35,203 bases of DNA from Butyrivibrio sp. VCD2006 (GCF_000423925.1 NZ_AUIX01000049.1:1-35203), one strand, 5' to 3'. Shown: positions 16,094-25,773, numbered from the stretch's first letter. Notes: a model not told the origin generated them from the sequence alone. Numbers and translations: made by a program.

Positions 16094-17050
16094 TCAATAA
16101 ATAATTCGTTCAAAAATCCTATCAATAATCTCTTTTCTTGTATCTAATCCATTTTCCCTTGTTACCTCAAAAACTCTTATCTGATTGGCAAGAGAAAAAC
16201 ACTTTAGCATCTCATTTGGCCTAAGTTCAAATCCTTTGCCATATAACCACTTTAAAAAGAACATATCTGTTATTGCATTCACCTTATCAGCTCCGGAGAT
16301 TTCCTTAATTCTTATACCATTTTCAAACTCATCATCAGCAGCACCTTGCAAAATGCTATTGATAATAATGAGAGTATCAACTTTTCTCTTCTCACATACA
16401 AATATATCTGACCTCAGATAGGAAAATTTGTCCCGGTCCTCATCAATATATGTGAGTTCATTAAGATCCAGGCCTCTGTTTACAGCTGCATCTCTGCATA
16501 CTTTCTGTTCAGGAAAAGCAGGATAAGCATATGCCATGCCATCTTCAAATTCGATATCTATCACAGAGATATCATCTGCCATTAGTCTTGCTCCACTGTC
16601 AATAAGCGCCATTGATGTGGTGGATTTCCCACTACCACTATTCCCGCATACAAGAACAGTACTATCTCCGATTAAAATACTGCTTCCATGAAGAACGATC
16701 TTATTTCTCTGTGTCATGGCGACAGCAATGCAATTCCCAAGGAAAAAGGATCGTATGACACTATCCGGAACATCCTCAAATTTCTCGCATAGCATTCTGG
16801 AACGATTATCAACAGTTTCAATCAAAAAATCACCAACCTGATTTCTGAACCAGACTGAGTTATCCGTAATTTTATCTTTTCCACCCTTTTTAATGATATC
16901 TGCGTATTCTTCTGATAAAGAATTGCTATCCCTTAGTTCTATGGTTAAATCGCAGTCATTGTCCACTGAAGTACTCTCTTCAATTGCTAAAAGTTGCGGA
17001 AACTCAATATTTGATTTAACCACCATTCCATATAATTGATAAAAATACAT
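16094..17050 (-). CDS. HPr kinase-like lasso-peptide kinase (copy 2)
   Basis: The protein has about 318 residues and the same layout as the kinase at 3019-3945: an N-terminal Q-L-Y-G-M-V-V-x-S-N-I-E-F-P-Q-L segment, Walker A C-G-N-S-G-S-G-K-S-T near 131-140 and M-A-D-D-I-S-V-I after it, then a Y-P-A-F-P-E-Q-K segment that copy 1 also has (Y-P-A-F-P-Y-Q-K). Family members phosphorylate the terminal Ser of a lasso precursor. The ATG at 17050 has GGTGA just upstream; an ATG at 17062 and a TTG at 17065 are in frame. The two copies differ clearly along their length, so this is not a recent duplication. It lies immediately before the truncated cyclase, giving a kinase-cyclase-B2-exporter order like other Firmicutes lasso clusters. 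Confidence 0.8.
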   Translation of the reverse strand: MYFYQLYGMVVKSNIEFPQLLAIEESTSVDNDCDLTIELRDSNSLSEEYADIIKKGGKDKITDNSVWFRNQVGDFLIETVDNRSRMLCEKFEDVPDSVIRSFFLGNCIAVAMTQRNKIVLHGSSILIGDSTVLVCGNSGSGKSTTSMALIDSGARLMADDISVIDIEFEDGMAYAYPAFPEQKVCRDAAVNRGLDLNELTYIDEDRDKFSYLRSDIFVCEKRKVDTLIIINSILQGAADDEFENGIRIKEISGADKVNAITDMFFLKWLYGKGFELRPNEMLKCFSLANQIRVFEVTRENGLDTRKEIIDRIFERIIY

Positions 17051-17090
17051 TCTGTCACCCATCAAAACCTAAACACCAATCCCGTTCTCA

Positions 17091-19112
17091 TTATTTCTTT
17101 GAAAGTATTGATTCTGTAAGAACTACAATATCATCCGACATATCTAACTTATCCTTTGTGATATTCGAATTTAGCATGAGAGAAATAAGATTATTTAGTT
17201 CTTTAACATCATTTATATATCGTATGTATTCGCATTCACAAAATGTCTTATATGTTGCATATACCTTATGGTGATTATTGCCCATTACAATACAGGGAGT
17301 TTTTGTTATCAGTGCAAAAATCATTCCGTGAAGTCTGTCAGTAACCACAAGCCTTGCATTTCCAAAAACAGAAAGTTTCTTTTCAATAGCATTCTTCCTT
17401 TCCTTTGGCTCTATGGAATAATGAATACATGTATCCGTTACAAATACCTTCTCCGAATACTTTTCACAATCCTCCATTATTTGGAGTTTATCCTGTGAAC
17501 TAAGAGCACTCTCTTTATCAGACCTTAAGCATACAACTATGCCTTCACGCTTTTCTGCAGACAAATATGACGCATCGTACATTGAAACCACATCATGGAG
17601 CTGCAAAATGGTGCAGTCGAAGTACTTCTTCATCAGTTCATACGATCTGGCGTCTCTGGCAAGAATTGTTATATTTCTGCAATCCTTGATCGCCTTTTTG
17701 TCAGCTTGAAGTTCCTTTCGACCATCACTGTCATCGGAGTAATATACGGTCTGAGGCATGATTATTATGCGGTTATCCTTGAAGGTTCTTAATACCTTCC
17801 TTCTGAATACCTCTGCAAACTCATACAGGTTCCCAAAGTTGCCGCCACCCTGGCATATGATCACATCATCAGGCTGTATGCATTTCTTTAAGGCCAGTAT
17901 TGCTCTGTTAGTGTCCCAACCATCAACTATAAATGGCTGAAAATCAGAATCGCCTTCACACATGGTTCTGAGCAAATATGCTGTCACAAATGCGATTGCA
18001 TGATCCCCCAGATTATCAAAGCAGGGAAGTTCGAAGCAAACTATACGGCGCTTCTTCCCATTGTCCAACATAAAATCAAAGCCTTGTTTTTTCTGCCTTA
18101 TTCTTGCTTTAGCCACGCGAATTCCGCGCATCCCTTTTTTGAAAACATTCTTACTGTTTACATAGAGCTTATAAAAACGCTCATCTTTCAAATATACTGA
18201 AATAAGGCTTTTATCCTTTTGCAATACCTTTTGATTAGACAAAAACTCGTTTTCATGTTCCTTCAAATATTTTTTTGTATCCTGTACATCACTAAGCGCT
18301 GATGCTTTATATCCACTTCTTATGTCAGAAAACAAATAAGGAAGCAGTTTTGCCATGGAAAACTCATAAAGATCAGAATATCCCTTCAAGCGGAAATACT
18401 CAGTTCTTTCCTCCTGCCCAAGGCATGTAGCATGACATCCCTTATGCCATGAAGCAGTAGATTTGTTAAATGAAATCCCATCGGTTCTTTGAAGATAATA
18501 ATAAAGATAATCAGGAATCTTAACTATTTTTTCAGCTTTATCAAAAAGATAATAGGTTGTAGCTACGTCTTCATAATTCCTGCCATCAGGATATCTGACA
18601 CCATCAAACAATTCAGCTCTATAGAGCTTTCCCCATGCATAGCTTCTGATATCATCATCTTCAATGAGTTTCTTAAGCGCTGTATGCTTATCAAACACTC
18701 TTATCTCATCCACTACTCTGTCAGCAATTAGAAGTTTTTCTCCTTTTTCCTCATAATGAGAACAAATTGAAATCTGAGCAGAAGCATCAATTGCTGCTTC
18801 ATATAATCTCTTTATCATGTCATGATGAACATAATCATCACTGTCAACACAGATAACCCAGCTTCCCTTTATCACATCAAGGGCTGCATTTCTAGCGCTT
18901 GAAAGACCGCCATTACTCTTGTGTATTACCCTTACTCTATAATCTTTTTCTGCATATTCATCGCAAATTGCTCCGCAATCATCAGGCGAACCATCATTAA
19001 CCAGGATTATATCAAGCTCGCGATAGCTCTGATTCAAAATGGAATCCACACATTTTCTCAGATACTTTTCAACCTTATATACCGGAACAATTACACTAAC
19101 AATCTCATTCAT
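17091..19112 (-). CDS. GT2 glycosyltransferase fused to polysaccharide pyruvyl transferase
   Basis: The 673-residue protein has two enzymes in one chain. Residues 1 to about 310 are a GT2 domain (S-V-I-V-P-V-Y-K-V-E, N-D-G-S-P-D near 40, V-D-S-D-D-Y near 91). From about 345 a pyruvyltransferase domain (PF04230) follows, with N-L-G-D-H-A near its start, C-Q-G-G-G-N-F-G-N-L in the middle and T-D-R-L-H-G-M-I-F-A near the end. A basic linker (about 320-345) joins them. The pair could add a sugar and then ketalise it with pyruvate, giving an acidic polymer; this is inference. The start shares one base with the flippase stop (TAATG). The frame runs through without a stop, so it is one gene. Confidence 0.85.
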   Translation of the reverse strand: MNEIVSVIVPVYKVEKYLRKCVDSILNQSYRELDIILVNDGSPDDCGAICDEYAEKDYRVRVIHKSNGGLSSARNAALDVIKGSWVICVDSDDYVHHDMIKRLYEAAIDASAQISICSHYEEKGEKLLIADRVVDEIRVFDKHTALKKLIEDDDIRSYAWGKLYRAELFDGVRYPDGRNYEDVATTYYLFDKAEKIVKIPDYLYYYLQRTDGISFNKSTASWHKGCHATCLGQEERTEYFRLKGYSDLYEFSMAKLLPYLFSDIRSGYKASALSDVQDTKKYLKEHENEFLSNQKVLQKDKSLISVYLKDERFYKLYVNSKNVFKKGMRGIRVAKARIRQKKQGFDFMLDNGKKRRIVCFELPCFDNLGDHAIAFVTAYLLRTMCEGDSDFQPFIVDGWDTNRAILALKKCIQPDDVIICQGGGNFGNLYEFAEVFRRKVLRTFKDNRIIIMPQTVYYSDDSDGRKELQADKKAIKDCRNITILARDARSYELMKKYFDCTILQLHDVVSMYDASYLSAEKREGIVVCLRSDKESALSSQDKLQIMEDCEKYSEKVFVTDTCIHYSIEPKERKNAIEKKLSVFGNARLVVTDRLHGMIFALITKTPCIVMGNNHHKVYATYKTFCECEYIRYINDVKELNNLISLMLNSNITKDKLDMSDDIVVLTESILSKK

Positions 19113-20656
19113 TAAATCATCTGCCTATTCTGTCTTTTTTGAATATATGACTTTGCCTTTTCAATAAGATTCTGAGCGCCTTCTGTCTTGTAATACACAG
19201 CAATATAAAGGATTATGCTGGCTAAACCTATTATTACTGCCTTTACAAAAAGCATAGCCCAATTCTGAGGTTTAAAACTTTCCGTAAGAAGTCTTCCAAC
19301 AACAATAGTTACCGCAGTCACAGCAATGTTAAAGAGTATCTGTTTAAAATATTTTCCTGCACTTTTATCAAAATACTCTTTAAATAAAAGTTTGGGTTCA
19401 TACCAGAAATACGTAGTTAACCTTGCTATAGCAGAAGCAAAAATAACACCTGCCACTCCCAATATCTTTCCAAGTAAAACTGAAAGAACAATATTCTCTA
19501 TCGTTGCGAGAAGCATTATATACTTAGTTTTCTGATATAATCCCGTTGCATCTCTGTATAACCATAACGGCTGAAGGACACAAGAGAAAAATGTATTAAG
19601 AGTAACAGCAATGACAAGTAGCTTTGATAATACGTAATCCTCTCCCAGCCATACTCTGATAAAATCATCAGCAAGAAGACTGTATGACACTACAATTATT
19701 CCGCAGAGAATAAAGCTTATGGACTGTATCGTCTGAAATACATAATATCTTTTTTCACTTTTCTCTTTAGCGATGACGTTACCAATACTTGCTGTCATAG
19801 CCGAGAAAACAATTTGCTCTATCAGAAGTAGCTTCTGACTGAGCATCAGATAATTGGAATATAATCCGACAGCAGCAGTACTTATAACGATAGAAATAAT
19901 GATATTATCAGTAGCACTAAATACTGTAGTGGATACCTTGTAAATAAAAACAGATTTCATATTCTCTATGATCCTGTTTTTTAGTCCAATATCCGTATTC
20001 ACGTCAGCCTTAATATGCTTTATGTATGGATATTCCTGTTCTGCCTTCCTTGAAGCAATCAGGTTATTGATTATTCCGATAGCAGTACCAATACCAAGGA
20101 ACAGGATATAATTTCTAAATAATACAAGGCTGAGAATCTGCAAAATTACTTTGACAAAATTCGTTGCCATCCTGATATTGACTACCATATAGTTCTTCTG
20201 ATCCGCAGTAAGCAGTGTAGTCTTATACACAAACATATATGATGTCACTACACCTGCAAGTGAGAATAGATAGTATATCTCAAGATGTGGTATTTCTCTT
20301 TCAGTATTAACAATCAATCTTAAAAAAGGGATGCAGCACAGTCCCAGAACAAACACTGCAATCGCTATGATATTGTAAACCTTCTTATAAAAAGCAACTA
20401 ATGCTGCGATTTTATTCTCATCCTTATCAGCCAGTGGTTTATAGAAGCTATATGCCATCGCAGTTGAAAATCCAAGATCCGCCATGGACAATAAGGTCAA
20501 GACATCTGAAAAAATTCCATTTAAACCAAGATATTCATTTCCCAGGGTGTGAATAAACACAGTTCTTGAAATAAAGCTTAAAACCATGTTTACTACCTGA
20601 TTTAGAAAACCTACGCTGATATTCTGCATAGTTCTTTTAGATCTGCTAACTTCCAT
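19112..20656 (-). CDS. wzx: Wzx-type polysaccharide flippase
   Basis: The 514-residue membrane protein of the MATE/oligosaccharide-flippase superfamily has about 12-14 hydrophobic helices, the N-terminal pattern of polysaccharide exporters (N-Q-V-V-N-M then R-T-V-F-I-H-T-L-G-N-E-Y-L-G-L-N-G) and basic cytoplasmic loops. It would flip the undecaprenyl-diphosphate-linked repeat unit to the outside for the polymerase at 26676-28055. RBS AGGTAG precedes the ATG. It lies 10 bp after the nucleotidyltransferase gene and directly before the GT2-pyruvyltransferase fusion. Substrate is not readable from sequence. Confidence 0.9.
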   Translation of the reverse strand: MEVSRSKRTMQNISVGFLNQVVNMVLSFISRTVFIHTLGNEYLGLNGIFSDVLTLLSMADLGFSTAMAYSFYKPLADKDENKIAALVAFYKKVYNIIAIAVFVLGLCCIPFLRLIVNTEREIPHLEIYYLFSLAGVVTSYMFVYKTTLLTADQKNYMVVNIRMATNFVKVILQILSLVLFRNYILFLGIGTAIGIINNLIASRKAEQEYPYIKHIKADVNTDIGLKNRIIENMKSVFIYKVSTTVFSATDNIIISIVISTAAVGLYSNYLMLSQKLLLIEQIVFSAMTASIGNVIAKEKSEKRYYVFQTIQSISFILCGIIVVSYSLLADDFIRVWLGEDYVLSKLLVIAVTLNTFFSCVLQPLWLYRDATGLYQKTKYIMLLATIENIVLSVLLGKILGVAGVIFASAIARLTTYFWYEPKLLFKEYFDKSAGKYFKQILFNIAVTAVTIVVGRLLTESFKPQNWAMLFVKAVIIGLASIILYIAVYYKTEGAQNLIEKAKSYIQKRQNRQMI

Positions 20657-20666
20657 GTAATTCTAC

Positions 20667-21830
20667 CTATCTCCTAAACCCAAGATCCAATCTGTGATAA
20701 ATCTCAAGCATTTTGCTTACTTCCTCTTTATCAGCATTTTCTATCTGACTTCTATGATCCCTTGAGCTTTTATTTGCAACACCGCAAATACCACGTATGA
20801 TCCATGCCACCGGAAGTAGAAACGGCATCTTGGAAAGCCATGGATATTTTTCCTTCATGAATTCCAAAGACGGAAAATAATAGTGCAATTTTATATGATC
20901 ATCAGAACCCTGTGCCTCTTTTGCAAGCTGACCCCAAACTCCGTTTTCAGTCTTACCATAAATGCCACTATTCACCATATATTCAAAGAGATTCTCGTAA
21001 AAAGGCTCACACTCCTCATCATCCATCCAGATAAACGCCAACCTTCTCATATTTTTCTCGAATTCATATATTCCGCATTTTTGAAGCTCTGCTTTTAGAT
21101 ATTCCATGTCCATTTCCGCTTCATATTTTCCCCAGAACACATAAATATCCACAAGGTTTCTGATTCCGCATCCGGTTTCAAAAAAATGCTTTGCCATATG
21201 TGAAATCATATAAACATAAAAATCTTCTTTGCCAAATTCGTAGGTATACTCTGTTCCCTCTTTAAGGTTTGCCCTGAAATTATCCTTAAAATAGACATGC
21301 TGCTGCTTTCCTGCATTAGCATCAAAGAGACACCAATGCACTTCAACCACAAGCTCCTTGCCTTTGGAGAAAATCATATGATGCTTTATTAGTCCATGAT
21401 TTTTATACCCCATGGATTCCATAACTTTTGATGCATTATCAAGACTATCGTCATATACAACCAGATCGATATCACTCATCTCTCTCATCTCGGGAGATGG
21501 ATAAATATTCTTCATTATTGTCCCTTTAAGGACCTGGTGCTTTATTCCATTTTTTTCAAAAGCAGCAGTTATCTCCTTAGCGGCAAAAACCTGCATAAAG
21601 GTCTTCATCGTACTATAGACGAGTGTACCTTTGATCGCCTTATTTTCGTCGCATTCTCCTGTTACCTTAAGTATTGAATTATACAAAAGGTAGGGCATCT
21701 GTCCCCTAACTGCAATCTCCATAAGCTCCGGTAGCGTAATCCCCTCCGGTATTTCCGATGGTTTTCTGTTTTCAAAGGTCGCCTTTATAAGTTCCCTTGT
21801 ATATTTTCTTATTACTGTAATATCAGCCAT
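20667..21830 (-). CDS. Nucleotidyltransferase family protein, lasso-cluster type
   Basis: The protein has about 387 residues. An N-terminal helical part with L-P-E-L leads to a nucleotidyltransferase core: H-Q-V-L-K-G then M-R-E-M-S-D-I-D-L-V-V, the D-x-D metal pair, then V-E-V-H-W in the following strand. This is the PF14907-type family often found in Firmicutes lasso clusters and linked there to tailoring of the phosphorylated or glycosylated C-terminus. AGGGGA precedes the ATG at 21830; another ATG at 21857 is in frame but has a weaker RBS. Its placement between CotH and the flippase, about 5 kb from the other lasso genes, is unusual. Activity here is inferred. Confidence 0.75.
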   Translation of the reverse strand: MADITVIRKYTRELIKATFENRKPSEIPEGITLPELMEIAVRGQMPYLLYNSILKVTGECDENKAIKGTLVYSTMKTFMQVFAAKEITAAFEKNGIKHQVLKGTIMKNIYPSPEMREMSDIDLVVYDDSLDNASKVMESMGYKNHGLIKHHMIFSKGKELVVEVHWCLFDANAGKQQHVYFKDNFRANLKEGTEYTYEFGKEDFYVYMISHMAKHFFETGCGIRNLVDIYVFWGKYEAEMDMEYLKAELQKCGIYEFEKNMRRLAFIWMDDEECEPFYENLFEYMVNSGIYGKTENGVWGQLAKEAQGSDDHIKLHYYFPSLEFMKEKYPWLSKMPFLLPVAWIIRGICGVANKSSRDHRSQIENADKEEVSKMLEIYHRLDLGFRR

Positions 21831-21883
21831 CTGTTTTTCCCCTGCATTTTTCTTCATACCTGTTTACTCTTCAAAGCATAACC

Positions 21884-24295
21884 TTAATTCCCTGAGTCTG
21901 TGATTTCTTCTGCTTTGAGTTCCTGGTCCTCAGGCTCTTGCTCGATCTTTTCCTCAATAACTTTCTCTTCAGGTGCTGTCTTCTCAACTGCTTCTCCAGC
22001 ATTATCTCTGGTTACGTTATTCCCAGTTTCAGCTGTTATATCTTCAGCCGCCTCTTGTTCCTCCGTAAGTCCTTCTTCATTAGTAATATCTTCTTCGCTA
22101 TCTGTTACTTTACCTTCTTCTTTTGCTCTTTCTTCTTTCGCTTTTTCTTCTTTCGCTTTTTCCTCTTCCATCTCAGCTATTATTTCTTTTGCCTTTGCAA
22201 GATTGCCTCCAGCCTCGGCAAGTTCCTTCGCATAAGCAGCAATATATTCCGGTCTCTCCTCTAAAAATACCTGAATATCTTCAATTCTCATTGAATACTC
22301 TTTATCAGATAGATTTCCGAAAAATCTCGAATATGATGCCATTGCAGGTTTTCTTATGAGATTATCAATAGATTCAAGCTTCTCATTACATACCTCATAA
22401 TCAAAGTTTTCCTTAATCAGCTTATTCATTCTGCTCTCAAGCTGTTTACAAAACTCATCATTCATCAAAAGCGATTGGAATAAAAGATCTCCTTGCATTC
22501 CCCTCTGCAGAAACGTATTGATGGTCGGAGTCTGAAGGTTAGACATGTACATTGTTTCTGATAGATCGCCACACAGAAAACGCCATTTTCCATCTGCCTT
22601 TCCTGTTCCATCAGTCCTTACCGTCCTCCAGGCCGTGCCTTTTGCCGGTGAAAAGGAAGCATTACCAAGAAATACATTAAAGCATACATAATCAATGAAA
22701 TTATCTATATCCATCAATCCCTTAACCTGGTCATAGTTCGCCTTCACTGACATATCATTGTAGGTCACAAAGTAATAAAATGAGTTGAAATTATTTTCAT
22801 TATCACCGTCGTTACGGATTATAAGCTCCTCATTTGCCACGTCATATTTCTGACCAATGTATTTTTCGTCAAGATGAGTACGTAACGTATATAATCCCCA
22901 ATATTCTCCATCCAGAAATAAAACACAAGGCTGATATCTGATAACTCCGATATCCGTTTCCTCCGCGAGAGAATCAGCCATGAGATTTCGGACTTTAATA
23001 TCATTATCTTTCTGATTTGTAGACAGGCTAATCTGTCCCTCAGATGAAATGAAATCCTGTATTGAGGATCCTGAATATTTTTTATAATCTTCATTGTCTA
23101 TGGTGATGGTAAAGCTTTTTTGTCTGGCAGCAACATGAACATCAGCATCGATATTAATATCTGCCATTATCTCAAATGACTTATCCTTGGTAGGCTCATA
23201 GTATTCAATCTTCGACGCTTTTTTCCATGCATTATAATAATTCGCATAGTAGTCACCATTCAGCCCCTGAATAAGTGCATCCTCACGCGTTTTTCCTGCA
23301 GTATAAATACCGTTAGCGTAGTCAAAAAGATTCTCCGGATCAGTGGTTATGGAAATAACGGGCAGGTCTATATAATCACTGTCTTTTGTAAGGCCAACAT
23401 AATATGCCTGGCTAATCTCTCCAGTAACAGAACCAGATGCATTCACCTTTATCGCACGGATTATCATTCCTGCGTCAACTGTTCCCGGCATATAACCGGA
23501 ACTAAATCTGTTATAAATTGCCTCTCTTGCATATACATACTTTGAGCCTGACTTGTTTACAATACTTATAGGACTCTCGTACTCTGTTGATTCAGTTGTC
23601 GGTTTACTTCCATCCGTGGTGTAATAGATTTTCTCGCCTTCATCACACTGAAGCTCAAGTCCAAATCCACTGTCATAAAAACCACCGGGAGCTGACATAG
23701 CAATTCCATTGTAATCAACATACTGAATATCTTTTGTTTTATTCTGCTTGCCCTTAGTAGGCTTCATGTATCCCCAGATATTATTCTCAGCATCCACAAG
23801 CCCATAGCTCTTTTCATCTTCGAGCTTCGGAACAAGAAAAGTCTTAACAACTTCTCCATCAGCATCGGTGATTGTAAGTACATTTTCATTGGATGCTCCG
23901 GGATTAGCATCTAATTCCACAACATAATACCCGTCCTTTTTAATGACTGTCTTGTCTTCAACTATTGTTCCCTGCTTGCCGGATATTCCAAACTCTAAGC
24001 CTGAAATGTCGATTGTCTTTGAACTGTTATTGTGGATTTCTATCCACTTATCAGAATTTATCTCTGTTATCTCAAGATTATCCATTGTTGTGCTGTTTAT
24101 ACTTGCTATGGTATCATCTGTAACCATAGAACTGTTTTTCTGAAGCGACTCAGATATCATCTGATCTCTTCTTCTCGATAAAAGAACAATCAGTAAAAGA
24201 AGCACTAACAATAATGTACTTAATATTACAATAGCGATATCCTTCTTACTTAGCTTATGCTGCTCACTATTACTATCCTTTTTTATAAACTTCAT
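21884..24295 (-). CDS. Membrane-anchored CotH kinase family protein with lamin-tail-like domain
   Basis: The 803-residue protein has a short cytoplasmic start, one membrane helix (about 20-42), and an outside part. Residues about 70-180 resemble a lamin-tail domain (W-I-E-I-H-N-N-S, D-I-S-G-L). About 205-300 is a chitobiase-like module (I-Y-Y-T-T-D-G-S-K-P-T). From about 310 to 660 is a CotH-type kinase fold, with G-E-Y-W-G-L-Y-T-L-R and a later G-D-L-S-E-T segment. The last 120 residues are a low-complexity acidic tail with A-K-E-E-K-type repeats (near 22110-22160). CotH proteins phosphorylate surface proteins in spore formers. The ATG overlaps the VanZ stop by 4 bp. Its target here is unknown; attachment of polymer to the cell surface is one option. 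Confidence 0.8.
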   Translation of the reverse strand: MKFIKKDSNSEQHKLSKKDIAIVILSTLLLVLLLLIVLLSRRRDQMISESLQKNSSMVTDDTIASINSTTMDNLEITEINSDKWIEIHNNSSKTIDISGLEFGISGKQGTIVEDKTVIKKDGYYVVELDANPGASNENVLTITDADGEVVKTFLVPKLEDEKSYGLVDAENNIWGYMKPTKGKQNKTKDIQYVDYNGIAMSAPGGFYDSGFGLELQCDEGEKIYYTTDGSKPTTESTEYESPISIVNKSGSKYVYAREAIYNRFSSGYMPGTVDAGMIIRAIKVNASGSVTGEISQAYYVGLTKDSDYIDLPVISITTDPENLFDYANGIYTAGKTREDALIQGLNGDYYANYYNAWKKASKIEYYEPTKDKSFEIMADINIDADVHVAARQKSFTITIDNEDYKKYSGSSIQDFISSEGQISLSTNQKDNDIKVRNLMADSLAEETDIGVIRYQPCVLFLDGEYWGLYTLRTHLDEKYIGQKYDVANEELIIRNDGDNENNFNSFYYFVTYNDMSVKANYDQVKGLMDIDNFIDYVCFNVFLGNASFSPAKGTAWRTVRTDGTGKADGKWRFLCGDLSETMYMSNLQTPTINTFLQRGMQGDLLFQSLLMNDEFCKQLESRMNKLIKENFDYEVCNEKLESIDNLIRKPAMASYSRFFGNLSDKEYSMRIEDIQVFLEERPEYIAAYAKELAEAGGNLAKAKEIIAEMEEEKAKEEKAKEERAKEEGKVTDSEEDITNEEGLTEEQEAAEDITAETGNNVTRDNAGEAVEKTAPEEKVIEEKIEQEPEDQELKAEEITDSGN

Positions 24296-24864
24296 TTTTT
24301 CATCCTTTTAACTATAATTGCCAACACAATGACACAAAGGGCTCCAAAAAAGCTCCCTGCAACATTGGTGAACAAATCTGTCACTTCAAAGTTTCCTCTT
24401 CTGCTAATATGCTGCACGACTTCAATTGAAAAGCTTGTTAAAAAGCCTGTGAGCGTAGTCATAATAATGATTCTTACAGGTCCTTCTCCAATTCTTCTAA
24501 GGCCAATAAGAATTCCCCATGGAACAAAAAGCATAAAATTCAACAGACTGTATATTGTATCTCTCATGGAATATATTCTTGTCTTGGTAAACCCAAGATT
24601 AAGATGCGTATATATTCTTCCCGGTGCAGAACCCGGTTCTCTTCTCAACATAGTAATAAGAAGAATAACTCCGGCGTATAGCACAATAAAAAAAACATGT
24701 ACTATCTTTAATACAGGTGTTCCTTTTTTAATATGTAGGATATACCCTGGGCCAAAGCAGACTAAAACCGCTGCTATCAGTATTATCATCAGGTCACTAA
24801 AATATATCCCTCTTATCTGTTCAAGAAACAGTAACCAAAACTGTCTAATATCAATCCCATTCAT
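24292..24864 (-). CDS. VanZ-like membrane protein
   Basis: The 190-residue protein has four to five hydrophobic helices and the VanZ motif set: N-x2-L-F-V-P-W-G in the middle, then S-I-E-V-V-Q, R-G-N-F-E-V-T-D-L and N-V-A-G-S-F-F-G near the end. VanZ proteins are best known for low-level teicoplanin resistance, but many sit in surface-glycan loci with no known activity. GGAG precedes the ATG at 9 nt. It is translationally coupled to the CotH gene (ATGA), which suggests that the two act together. Confidence 0.85.
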   Translation of the reverse strand: MNGIDIRQFWLLFLEQIRGIYFSDLMIILIAAVLVCFGPGYILHIKKGTPVLKIVHVFFIVLYAGVILLITMLRREPGSAPGRIYTHLNLGFTKTRIYSMRDTIYSLLNFMLFVPWGILIGLRRIGEGPVRIIIMTTLTGFLTSFSIEVVQHISRRGNFEVTDLFTNVAGSFFGALCVIVLAIIVKRMKK

Positions 24865-24867
24865 ATG

Positions 24868-25773
24868 TTATAACTCCGGTAAAGCACTCCCCTTTTTCTG
24901 TGCTAACGAATATTCATAAAACGGAATATCTTTCTTTAATCTGTCATATCTGCGCTTACGTACTATAATCTGAACAAGATCAAAAACCTTCTGATTCTTT
25001 TTCAAAGCCTTCTTTACCCTGTTTTTTATACTCTTAGAATCATCGGTTTTTATTCTCCATTCCCCGGCACAAAGGTGTACTGCATAATGCTTTCCAAGAA
25101 GCGATCCTATTTCAAAAAACTCCTTAGGATAAATTACAAAATCTCCGAGATCCTGATATTTATTGTTCAGTACAAAATCCGGATAATGCTTCAGAATATA
25201 GTATGTGTAATAATAATTACTTGTTGCATATCCATGGACAAAAAGCTTATCATCTTTAAATTCAAATACTTTGCCCTTACGTTTGTCAGCGCCCTTAACT
25301 ATGACAGTCTTATCATACATATCAAGGAGTCCTTTTATTAAAGGATTTCCCTTCTTACTTCCTATGATTGCCGACCCAACGGAACAGTCAAAAATAAAAT
25401 TCAGGAACGCCTTGTGATGAAGAAGCCCATCAAAGCTTCTGTTTACCTTTACATCTGTATCAAGGTAAATCCCACCATATTCATAAACTGCCTTAAGCCT
25501 GTAATAATCTCCAATAAATCCAAGCTGTCTGTCACGATAAGTATTTCTTACAAAGTCATTCTCATCGAAGCTGCAATTACTCTCATCCCATCGCATGATG
25601 GTATAGCCATGAAGCTTTTCCCAGGAATCAAGACACTTCTGCAGGTCTTCCGGAAGTGGCTTTCCTCCAAACCAGCAATAGTGGATTATCTTTGGAATTT
25701 CATTGCCTGCTTCAGGAACAATGTTCTTTATTTCATTTACATCAGTTGTTTGCCTGATTGATGACAACATCAT
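24868..25773 (-). CDS. GT32-like glycosyltransferase with DXD motif
   Basis: The protein has about 301 residues: I-P-K-I-I-H-Y-C-W-F-G-G near residue 27, typical of the sugar-binding DXD family (PF04488), and the metal-binding Y-L-D-T-D (D105-x-D107) after G-D-Y-Y-R-L-K-A-V-Y-E-Y-G-G-I. It adds a sugar from a nucleotide donor. I chose the ATG ATG at 25773 with AAGGA seven bases upstream, overlapping the previous gene by about 32 bp. The frame is open to 25833, but those starts lack an RBS. It follows a related capsular-synthesis enzyme and precedes VanZ by 3 bp. Confidence 0.8.
   Translation of the reverse strand: MMLSSIRQTTDVNEIKNIVPEAGNEIPKIIHYCWFGGKPLPEDLQKCLDSWEKLHGYTIMRWDESNCSFDENDFVRNTYRDRQLGFIGDYYRLKAVYEYGGIYLDTDVKVNRSFDGLLHHKAFLNFIFDCSVGSAIIGSKKGNPLIKGLLDMYDKTVIVKGADKRKGKVFEFKDDKLFVHGYATSNYYYTYYILKHYPDFVLNNKYQDLGDFVIYPKEFFEIGSLLGKHYAVHLCAGEWRIKTDDSKSIKNRVKKALKKNQKVFDLVQIIVRKRRYDRLKKDIPFYEYSLAQKKGSALPEL

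Noticed and set aside
6483..17090. A second lasso precursor near the - strand kinase, cyclase and B2 remnants
   Set aside because: The gaps between these genes are mostly under 30 bp, and none, including the 72-98 bp gap at 9415-9498, encodes a leader with W/Y-x2-P and Thr.
21900..22264. Ser- and Phe-rich open frames opposite the CotH tail
   Set aside because: They are mirror readings of the low-complexity acidic repeats of the CotH gene.
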